DNA of 5,428 nucleotides from an uncultured Dyadobacter sp. GTDB taxonomy: Bacteria > Bacteroidota > Bacteroidia > Cytophagales > Spirosomataceae. The position numbers and the translations under genes were made by a program. How positions within the stretch are numbered: the stretch's first letter is position 1; every line of letters begins with the position of its first letter. Shown here in pieces: positions 1-5,428 of the stretch. The DNA lies in the NCBI GenBank assembly GCA_946481035.1, contig CAMLNK010000362.1, positions 1 to 5,428 of the forward strand, in the 5' to 3' direction. The notes beneath the pieces are model-generated. The model searched no databases. It was not told where the DNA came from and saw only the letters and a program-made list of their open reading frames with translations.

Positions 1-1401
1 CGAGCGCGAATTGCCGTCGCTCAATACCGAGTTGACGTTCTCTACGATCGCTCTCGGGATGTTGGCTGCCGGGAGCTGGTCGCCGGGGGCACTTTTTTGT
101 TTTACGAACAAATGCTGCACTTTCAGCTCGTTGGTGATTTTCGAATTGAGTGTAGAGCGGAGCGATGCAAGGAGGCTGTTGTCCTGGTTGAAGTCGTTTC
201 CATACGATTCGTAGGCGTTGATCGTCGTGTTATCCGCCAGACCGAGCTTGTTGCGGTCGTTGGTGTAGTTGTTGCGGATCGTCAAAAGGTTACGGTTGTT
301 CAACTGCCAGTCGAGACGTAAAAATGCTGCGTCGGAACCACGTTTTTTGTCGAATGTTCCAAACTGCGGACTATCCGACATCCCATATTTGCTGCGACCG
401 ATTTCCACGAATTTGTCGAGCGTGGCGCGGGTCACATTAAAGCGGTTTTCGTCAACCGGGCTGAGAATGTCGGCGATGATCAACGGACGGCTATCCTGCT
501 GGTGATCCCAAGCCATGAAGAAATGCAGCTTGTCTTTCAGAATCGGACCACCCAATGAGAAACCAAACTGATTGGTAGCGAACTTGTTGTTGATTTTGTT
601 GCCGCGAATATCGTAGGGGCTCGACAACCAGTCGGCGCGCGTGTAGTTGAATGCGCTACCGCTCAATTGGTTGGTGCCCGATTTTGTTACCGCGCTGATG
701 GTACCGCCGCCGCTGCGTCCGTAAGTGACGTCATACTGGTTGGTAACCACCTGAAACTCGCGAACCGCTTCGATCGAGATCGAGTAGGGGGCGCCGCTTC
801 GGCTGGTAGTAGCGCCTGCGGAAGTCGGGTTTTTAGAGCTCATACCGTCGATGGTGTAACCCGTTGAAGAACCCAGTTGGCCGGAAATGTTACCTCCGCG
901 GCTCAATGGCGAAAGATCCATCAGCGACGTAAAATTCCGTCCGTTCACCGGCAGGCGGGTAATATCCCTTGCCGAAATGGCTGTGGAAGCGCCCAGGTTT
1001 TCGATTTTGTTTTTGATCCCGGAAGCTACAACGCTCACCACTTCGAGCGTCTGGCCAGCCTCTTTCATACTCATCTTAACCTTCACCGCGTCGCCCTGGT
1101 GGAGGAGATAACCTGTCAGTTTTTGTTCGCCAAAGCCAACGTAACTCGCTGTCACCGTGTAAGGACCGCCCAATGGAAGCTCTTTGAAGGCATACTCGCC
1201 TTTTGCATTGGTAACGGTTCCTGTCGTAAAGCCTGTGGATTCGTTTTTCACCTGCACGGTCGCACCGGGCAGTCCGGCATTCTGGTCGTCGGCAACCATA
1301 CCGGATATCGACGCCTGCGTTGTTTGGGCCCTCAACACTGCGATGTTGCCAAAGCAGCAAAGCAATGTCAGGATAATAGGAAGTAAAAATCTCTTATGCA
1401 T
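1..1401 (-). CDS. Oar-like TonB-dependent outer-membrane receptor, N-terminal part (C-terminus beyond window)
   Basis: The reading frame is open from an ATG at 1401 to the left edge, giving 467 residues with no stop. Residues 1-25 are a signal peptide (MHKRF, then a hydrophobic run, then VLRA before Q26). Residues about 29-105 form a carboxypeptidase-regulatory-like beta-sandwich (SISGMVADD, GLPGATV, TNAKGEYAFKELP, YTVTASYVGF). A hydrophobic stretch LEVVSVVASG near 119-128 sits where Bacteroidota receptors carry a TonB-box-like segment. Residues about 130-240 are the plug (RLPVNGRNFTSLMDLSP, YTIDGMS, EAVREFQVVTNQYDVTYGRS, GGGTISAVTKSGTN). Barrel strands begin near 245. The segment ATLDKF to LRLDWQLNNRNLLTIRNNYT resembles the Oar subfamily. 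Known family role: energy-dependent import, or adhesion for Oar, across the outer membrane; the substrate is unknown here. Family members are about 1000 residues, so over half is missing because of the window edge, not decay. An ATG at 1407 (MLMHKRF) is an alternative start. Confidence 0.93.
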   Translation of the reverse strand, partial: MHKRFLLPIILTLLCCFGNIAVLRAQTTQASISGMVADDQNAGLPGATVQVKNESTGFTTGTVTNAKGEYAFKELPLGGPYTVTASYVGFGEQKLTGYLLHQGDAVKVKMSMKEAGQTLEVVSVVASGIKNKIENLGASTAISARDITRLPVNGRNFTSLMDLSPLSRGGNISGQLGSSTGYTIDGMSSKNPTSAGATTSRSGAPYSISIEAVREFQVVTNQYDVTYGRSGGGTISAVTKSGTNQLSGSAFNYTRADWLSSPYDIRGNKINNKFATNQFGFSLGGPILKDKLHFFMAWDHQQDSRPLIIADILSPVDENRFNVTRATLDKFVEIGRSKYGMSDSPQFGTFDKKRGSDAAFLRLDWQLNNRNLLTIRNNYTNDRNKLGLADNTTINAYESYGNDFNQDNSLLASLRSTLNSKITNELKVQHLFVKQKSAPGDQLPAANIPRAIVENVNSVLSDGNSRS

Positions 1402-1488
1402 GAGCATGTTGTTGGTTAAACAAAATTTGCCGCAAAAGAAGAGGATCTACTTGTCCAGGGTATTATTGAAATGTTATGTAATTGTAAA

Positions 1489-1499
1489 GTATCGGATAC
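1489..1499. promoter_or_regulatory. Short dyad GTATC-G-GATAC upstream of the receptor gene, possible operator
   Basis: A perfect 5-base inverted repeat around one central base lies 88 bases upstream of the receptor start. Its size and place would suit a dimeric regulator's half-sites, but 5-base arms also arise by chance. No regulator gene is in the window to match it, so this is a weak candidate only. Confidence 0.2.
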
Positions 1500-1623
1500 A
1501 TCGGGTTCTACCCCTCGCCACGCATTCGAAAAAAATCTGCTATTTTTTTTTAAGTCTTGTCCAATCCTTCAAAACTCGTTCGTCATGGATATGAATTTTG
1601 AGCAAATCATACAGAATTCAGTT

Positions 1624-1657
1624 ATTCAATCATTCAATCATTCAATCATTCATTCAA
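1624..1657 (+). repeat. 8-bp tandem repeat (ATTCAATC) x3 plus imperfect copies
   Basis: Three perfect head-to-tail copies of ATTCAATC occupy 1624-1647. They are followed by ATTC (1648-1651) and a further ATTCAA (1652-1657). The array ends five bases before the ATG at 1663 of the AhpD-like gene. The unit length is not a multiple of three, so a change in copy number would alter the leader length by 8 bases. It would also shift the frame of any translation begun at the in-frame upstream ATGs (1585 or 1591). Confidence 0.85.
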
Positions 1658-1662
1658 CGATC

Positions 1663-2130
1663 ATGAAACAAAGAATCGATCTCCGCGAAAAAGGACAAAA
1701 AGCGATCAAAGCCATGTACGGAATAGGCGGTTACCTGGCTAAGTCGCAGGTAGAGCAGCGCCTGTTAAACCTCATTTATCTCCGGGTATCACAAATCAAC
1801 GGCTGCGCGTTCTGCATCGATATGCATTCTAAGGACCTGCGTGCCGAAGGCGAAACCGAGCAAAGGCTCTATCTGCTGAATGCCTGGCGCGAAGCTCCGT
1901 TCTACTCGGAACGCGAGCAGGCCGCATTGGCCTACGCGGAGGCCGTAACAGTGTTGAAAGACAGGGAGGTTACCGACGAGGTATTCAACGCGGTCAATGC
2001 GCAGTTTACGGACGAGGAGATTGTAGACCTCACACTCGCGATCACGACCATCAATTCCTACAACCGCTTCAACATCGCATTCCGCACCGAAGCCGGAAGC
2101 TACGAGCCGGGTCAGTTTGCGGTGCATTAA
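1663..2130 (+). CDS. AhpD-like / carboxymuconolactone decarboxylase family protein
   Basis: This complete 155-residue protein belongs to the small all-helical AhpD-like family. Family members act in the cytoplasm as thiol-dependent peroxidases or related redox proteins. The diagnostic segment is LRVSQINGCAFCIDMH, which supplies the redox pair C48 and C51 and the histidine H55 (CxxCxxxH). It is followed by the family blocks ETEQRLYLLNAWREAPFYSERE (residues 64-85), the AALAYAEAVT helix and EEIVDLTLAITTINSYNR. The start at 1663 is chosen because MKQRIDLREKGQKAIKAM matches the usual family N-terminus and length. The frame also has ATGs at 1585 and 1591, but the added residues are low-complexity, being read from the tandem repeat. 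Asn36 occupies the place, 12 residues before C48, of the proton-relay glutamate of mycobacterial AhpD. The gene stands alone, divergent from the receptor gene and convergent with the large repeat protein. The family is secure; its substrate is not. Confidence 0.93.
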   Translation: MKQRIDLREKGQKAIKAMYGIGGYLAKSQVEQRLLNLIYLRVSQINGCAFCIDMHSKDLRAEGETEQRLYLLNAWREAPFYSEREQAALAYAEAVTVLKDREVTDEVFNAVNAQFTDEEIVDLTLAITTINSYNRFNIAFRTEAGSYEPGQFAVH

Positions 2131-2235
2131 GCATTTCACTTCATCAATTTGCAAGTCCGGGGCGCGTAGCCCGGGGCGCGCGTCAGTATCTTCCATACAC
2201 GACGTTGCGCCCCGGGCTGCTGCATTATCCGTTTC
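2131..2235. other. Convergent intergenic spacer
   Basis: This 105-base gap lies between the 3' ends of the AhpD-like gene and the large secreted-repeat gene. Its only notable content is the GC-rich inverted repeat described separately. No coding sequence is apparent. Confidence 0.8.
2157..2220. repeat. GC-rich inverted repeat with a direct repeat; possible bidirectional terminator or REP-like palindrome
   Basis: The arm AGCCCGGGGCGC at 2168-2179 is a perfect 12-base reverse complement of GCGCCCCGGGCT at 2207-2218, with a 27-base loop. One wobble pair and one GC pair (2166-2167 with 2219-2220) extend the stem. CCGGGGCGCG also occurs twice as a direct repeat (2157-2166 and 2171-2180), so the right arm could pair with either copy. 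Its place between convergent stop codons (2130 and 2238) suits transcription termination for both genes. However, neither strand has a T tract after the stem, so it is not a standard intrinsic terminator. A dispersed REP-type element is the alternative. Confidence 0.6.
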
Positions 2236-5200
2236 TTATTCTTTGATCAATTTAAAGCTACTTTGCAACTGATCCGAGTTGACTTTCAGGATGTAAAACC
2301 CTGGTTTGAGTAGCTGCACATCCACGTCGAACCTGCCTGATCCGGCCCTGCCGGCCGCAACTGCATTGCCGTTTGTATCAACAATTTGCCAAGTCGTCGG
2401 AGCCTCCGTCGAGAGGTTCACCTGCACATTTTTGCTGGCGGGGTTGGGATACAGGACGGGGTTCTGTACATTCAATGGCAATTGTTCTATTTTCGAATAG
2501 GCGAAGCTTTCGTCCAGATCGATCATTTTCAGTCGGTAGTAGGCGTGCGTGCCGGGTAATGTCGCCAGCTGTGCATCTTTAAATGTGTAATGTTTAATGG
2601 AAGTAGCTTCCGATGGTTTTAAATTTCCGATCGTGGCAAAGTTCCGGCCGTCGGTGCTGCGCTGGATTTCGAAGTGTGAGAAGTGCACTTCTTCGGTGGT
2701 GTTCCAGGTCAGGAGCCCGTAGCCCTCTTTAAGCCGTGCGGTGAAATCGGTGAGTTTTACAGGAAGTGCCGCCAAATCTTTGCTGGCAATGTAAAACGAC
2801 GAACCGCTTTGCGCATCGAATGTAAATACATATCCACCCAAATACGGCTCTACCGCCGAGAGAATTGGGCGTGCGGTAGCGCCGATTCGGGTGGAGCAAG
2901 TACTTACGCGGTTTGAGAACACAGTCAGATCGTCAACACCGGTAATGGGCGTATTGCCGGGTTTCGCATTATTCAGCTCCATCAGCCCGTCAACTTCCTC
3001 TTTTTTGACATAAAAACGCACAGTAGCAGGTGCGTCCGTGTTGGAACCGGTCCATGATATCGTCATATTCCTGCCCAGGAAAAGGTTGCCTTTCAAATCT
3101 TGAAGCGCGGTCCCATTGTGCACATGCACCGAGGCGAACACATTCGTAATGGCATTGTCGTTTCCGTTTACTTCGGCGAAAATGTTGCCTTCATCGTCTA
3201 CCGATGCTTGCCAGGTGTGCGGGGTTTTGGTGTTGTCGGGGTTTTCGCCGGCCGTGACGCATCCGCCCGGTGTACCATTTGAAATTACAGCAGGCACCTT
3301 TGCGAGTGTAAGTGATGTGTAAATGGGTTTTTGCCCGGTTTCCGAGCGTAGTGAACCGGTGGAACTGAAATATTTATACTGTTCGTTCCATTCCATGATA
3401 CCGCCGCCGAAATAGCCTCCACCACTACTGTTCAGAGCAAAAATCTTTCCGTTGTAAACCAGCGGGGTGGAACGGCTGTTGCCGAGATGCGCGGGTATAT
3501 TGTACTCCTTTGTGAATGTATTGGTTGCGGGGTCCCATGTGAAAAACGTTCCGTAGGTTTCACTTCCACCTTGAAACGTAAGTCCTCGGAAGCGATCTTT
3601 CCACCAGGTAAGCGCGCCAAATGGCTTGGTGCCTTTTACAGCGTCGAAGTCTATTTTTTTCGTGTAAATATTGGTGGCCGGGTCCCATTCAAAAATTACG
3701 CCCTCGTTACTGGCGCCACCTGCATTTGTCATGCCGTAAAATTTACCGTCCCGGAATACGATATCACCGTAGGGCAGCCCCCCTTCGGATTGAGAAAGGT
3801 CGATGTGCTTGGTGTAGATGTTCTGTTCAGGATCATATTCAAAGATGGTCCCATAGTTGTTAGCACCGCCGTATTGGGTCATTCCGTAGAACTTTCCATT
3901 TTCCAGCGTAAGGCTGCCGGTAGGTGAAGCGCCGTCCGCCCCTCCGAAATCATGCTTTTTGGAGAATGCATTATTATCGGGGTCCCATTCAAACAAGGTA
4001 CCCAGATTATTCGCTCCGCCATTTTTGGTCATTCCGTAGAATTTCCCGTCTTTAAGGGTAAGATTACCTTCCGGATTAGCGCCCTTTGCGACGTCCAGGT
4101 CCAGCAGGCGTTTGTAAGTTCTGGTGTTGAGATCAAACTCAAATAGCACTCCCACGCCTTCCGAACCGCCCTTCGAGGTCATGCCGTAGAGCTTTTCGCC
4201 TTTTAGTGTAAGGCTGCCCATCGCCAGATGGCCATTACTTTCATTGAAATCAAAATGTTTGATAAAGTCGCCCGACACCGGGTCCCATGAAAACATGATT
4301 CCACCCGCGTGCTTTCCGCCTGCATAGGTAGACGAGTAAAATTTGCCGTTCCAAAATGTGAGCCGGGCCTTACCCTGGCTGCCGACCTGCGGGTCAAAAT
4401 TGTAGCGGATGTTGAATACATTAGTGGCCGGGTCCCACTCGTAAATATAGCCTTCGCCATTCGGTCCGGCTACGCCTGTGGAGTAAAATTTTCCATTGAG
4501 CAATGTCATATGCGGGCTATTCAACCCATAAAAGCTGCTTTGGTACGAGGGTAAATCTATCTTCTTGGCATATACATTTGTTGCTGGGTCCCATTCAAAA
4601 AGAACGCCTGAATCATTGGCCCCTCCACGGGACGTGCTGCCGTAAAACTTATCGTCTTTCAGCGTAAGCTCGTAAAATGGTCCATACCCGTTCGCCCCCT
4701 GTACAAATTGCTTTTTAACCGTATAAGTATTGGCGGCAGGGTCCCATTCGAATATCACGCCCTCGCCGTTTGCTATTGACGTACCGACCCCGTACAATTT
4801 GTTGTTGTAGGCAACCATTCCCCTGTATGTGCCGGGCTTGGTACCGTCAGGGATGAGTAGTGTTTTTGTGAAAGTATTTGTGGCCGGGTCCCATTCAAAA
4901 AATACTGTTTTTTCCGCATTCTGGACAACATTCATGACCAGGCCATAGAACTTCCCATTCATAAAGCTGAGCCCATGACTGGTAACAAATGATCCGCTGA
5001 GCAATGTACCTAAACTTTTCTTGACGGTGAACACGCCGGTGGCGAGGTCCAGCTCGTAGATCGTTCCCGATTCGCCAACACCGCCGTACATCGTGAGCCC
5101 GTAGAGCTTGCCGTTGTGGAAATACAGGTTCCCTTCCGGGCCATAGCATGATGGATCGAAGTTGTGAATTTTGGTGAAAACATTGGTAGACGGGTTCCAT

Positions 5201-5428
5201 TTAATGATTGCACCCCAGTTCCCCTGCCATGCCGAGGCATAAAGCTCTCCATTATATTCAAACAAATCGTCACAGCCATTCTCACCCGGACGTGCAAGGT
5301 CGAAACCGTATTCCTCGCGGACGTTGGCGCCTCTGAAGTTGGCACTGAAAATAGAACCTCTATAATATTTGCCCTGCTCGGAAGTCATGCCCCAGAGTCG
5401 CGTAATGCCCTGGGCCAAAACGGCCTTT
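2236..5428 (-). CDS. Large T9SS-exported protein with about 14 tandem GloVer-type repeats (5' end beyond window)
   Basis: The frame is open from the right edge to a TAA at 2236-2238. Numbering from the TTG at 5418 as residue 1 gives 1060 residues, with K-A-V encoded before it. KAVLAQG looks like the end of a signal peptide cleaved before Q3, so the true start is outside the window. Residues about 5-702 are tandem repeats of about 50 residues with the pattern LTLxNGKFYGMTxxGGxxxxGxxFEWDPATNxYTKxxDF, matching the GloVer repeat family (TIGR03803 type). These probably fold as beta-propeller blades. Residues 703-880 are a beta-rich region with C720 and C841. Residues about 885-982 (LPVKLTDFTARL, LLTWNTTEEVHFSHFEIQRS, YYRLKMIDLD) are Fn3-like, as is common before T9SS tails. 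Residues 983-1060 (VLYPNPASKNV, LKPGFYILKV, FKLIKE) are a type A T9SS C-terminal sorting domain. The protein is therefore expected on the surface or in the medium. No catalytic motif is seen; binding or adhesion is only a guess. Confidence 0.92.
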   Translation of the reverse strand, partial: KAVLAQGITRLWGMTSEQGKYYRGSIFSANFRGANVREEYGFDLARPGENGCDDLFEYNGELYASAWQGNWGAIIKWNPSTNVFTKIHNFDPSCYGPEGNLYFHNGKLYGLTMYGGVGESGTIYELDLATGVFTVKKSLGTLLSGSFVTSHGLSFMNGKFYGLVMNVVQNAEKTVFFEWDPATNTFTKTLLIPDGTKPGTYRGMVAYNNKLYGVGTSIANGEGVIFEWDPAANTYTVKKQFVQGANGYGPFYELTLKDDKFYGSTSRGGANDSGVLFEWDPATNVYAKKIDLPSYQSSFYGLNSPHMTLLNGKFYSTGVAGPNGEGYIYEWDPATNVFNIRYNFDPQVGSQGKARLTFWNGKFYSSTYAGGKHAGGIMFSWDPVSGDFIKHFDFNESNGHLAMGSLTLKGEKLYGMTSKGGSEGVGVLFEFDLNTRTYKRLLDLDVAKGANPEGNLTLKDGKFYGMTKNGGANNLGTLFEWDPDNNAFSKKHDFGGADGASPTGSLTLENGKFYGMTQYGGANNYGTIFEYDPEQNIYTKHIDLSQSEGGLPYGDIVFRDGKFYGMTNAGGASNEGVIFEWDPATNIYTKKIDFDAVKGTKPFGALTWWKDRFRGLTFQGGSETYGTFFTWDPATNTFTKEYNIPAHLGNSRSTPLVYNGKIFALNSSGGGYFGGGIMEWNEQYKYFSSTGSLRSETGQKPIYTSLTLAKVPAVISNGTPGGCVTAGENPDNTKTPHTWQASVDDEGNIFAEVNGNDNAITNVFASVHVHNGTALQDLKGNLFLGRNMTISWTGSNTDAPATVRFYVKKEEVDGLMELNNAKPGNTPITGVDDLTVFSNRVSTCSTRIGATARPILSAVEPYLGGYVFTFDAQSGSSFYIASKDLAALPVKLTDFTARLKEGYGLLTWNTTEEVHFSHFEIQRSTDGRNFATIGNLKPSEATSIKHYTFKDAQLATLPGTHAYYRLKMIDLDESFAYSKIEQLPLNVQNPVLYPNPASKNVQVNLSTEAPTTWQIVDTNGNAVAAGRAGSGRFDVDVQLLKPGFYILKVNSDQLQSSFKLIKE
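3313..5406 (-). repeat. Array of about 14 GloVer-type repeats, period about 150 bp
   Basis: Within the large protein, repeats begin at residues 5, 52, 98, 150, 201, 251, 304, 353, 403, 453, 503, 553, 603 and 653 (TTG at 5418 counted as 1). The first lacks the opening LTLxNGK strand and the last is degenerate (IMEWNEQYKYF in place of FEWDPATNTY). Repeats 8-13 are each exactly 50 residues, whereas repeats 2-7 range from 46 to 53. The WDP core is encoded by nearly the same bases each time: GGGTCCCA on the plus strand occurs at 3530, 3680, 3980, 4280, 4430, 4586, 4739 and 4886. Confidence 0.9.

Larger units (their letters stand above)
1402..1662. other. Divergent intergenic region between the receptor gene and the AhpD-like gene
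   Basis: This 261-base stretch separates two divergently transcribed genes and should contain both promoters. I see no convincing coding sequence: the frame of the AhpD-like gene stays open back to 1471, but the upstream translation (starting MLCNCKVS) looks unlike the family. It holds a run of seven A at 1529-1535, a run of nine T at 1543-1551, an 11-base dyad at 1489-1499 and an 8-base tandem repeat at 1624-1647. I looked for the Bacteroidota promoter pattern (TTG, then TAnnTTTG about 20 bases later) on both strands. I found only single-element near matches, such as GAATTTTG at 1594-1601 on the plus strand, without a well-placed partner, so no promoter is assigned. Confidence 0.7.

Noticed and set aside
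877..1386. 169-residue plus-strand open frame
   Set aside because: It lies antisense to the receptor's signal peptide, regulatory-like domain and plug, all of which are recognisable on the minus strand. The plus-strand product resembles no known protein.
1327..1401. Lipoprotein signal in the receptor because of the Cys-Cys in its N-terminal hydrophobic segment
   Set aside because: The cysteines (LLCCFGN) are not preceded by a lipobox of the L-[AS]-[GA]-C type, and a standard signal peptidase I site (VLRA before Q) follows.
1471..1662. Extended N-terminus of the AhpD-like protein from the ATG at 1471
   Set aside because: The extra 64 residues are cysteine-, Phe- and Ser-rich low-complexity sequence that includes the translated tandem repeat. 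They do not resemble the family, whose members usually begin close to MKQRIDLREKG.
1789..2196. 135-residue minus-strand open frame overlapping the AhpD-like gene
   Set aside because: It is antisense to a well-conserved family gene, runs into the palindrome and has no recognisable motif.
3487..3927. 146-residue plus-strand open frame inside the secreted-repeat gene
   Set aside because: It is antisense to the repeat array and its open length follows from the repetitive codon pattern of the real gene. It shows no domain, and the minus-strand frame is clearly the coding one.
3313..5406. CRISPR-like array, suggested by short words repeating at regular spacing
   Set aside because: The period is about 150 bases, the repeats are imperfect and the whole stretch is one open coding frame with repeats at protein level.

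Overview
The window looks like chromosomal DNA from a Bacteroidota bacterium, most plausibly of the Cytophagales type. Two family-level traits support this: an Oar-like SusC-style TonB-dependent receptor with an N-terminal carboxypeptidase-regulatory-like domain, and a large secreted protein ending in a type IX secretion (T9SS) C-terminal sorting domain. Neither plus-strand nor minus-strand starts show a convincing Shine-Dalgarno sequence, which also fits this phylum. The genus cannot be fixed from the sequence alone.

Layout. Positions 1-1401 (minus) hold the N-terminal 467 residues of an outer-membrane TonB-dependent receptor whose C-terminal barrel lies beyond the left edge. Positions 1402-1662 are a divergent intergenic region with A/T tracts, a small dyad and an 8-bp tandem repeat (ATTCAATC, three perfect copies) just before the next gene. 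Positions 1663-2130 (plus) encode a complete 155-residue AhpD-like/carboxymuconolactone-decarboxylase-family protein with a CxxCxxxH redox motif. Positions 2131-2235 separate two convergent genes and carry a GC-rich 12-bp inverted repeat. Positions 2236-5428 (minus) encode a very large secreted protein made of about 14 tandem GloVer-type repeats of about 50 residues, a beta-rich middle region, an Fn3-like region and a T9SS sorting domain. Its true start lies beyond the right edge.

The two minus-strand genes encode cell-envelope or exported products, one for TonB-dependent outer-membrane uptake and one exported through T9SS to the surface or medium. The small peroxidase-like gene lies between them on the opposite strand, so it cannot share an operon with either. 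No direct functional link between the three is visible. I see no RNA gene, mobile element, CRISPR array or recognisable defence system. The most unusual element is the long, regularly spaced repeat array of the secreted protein, which is recognisable in the DNA as well as in the protein.
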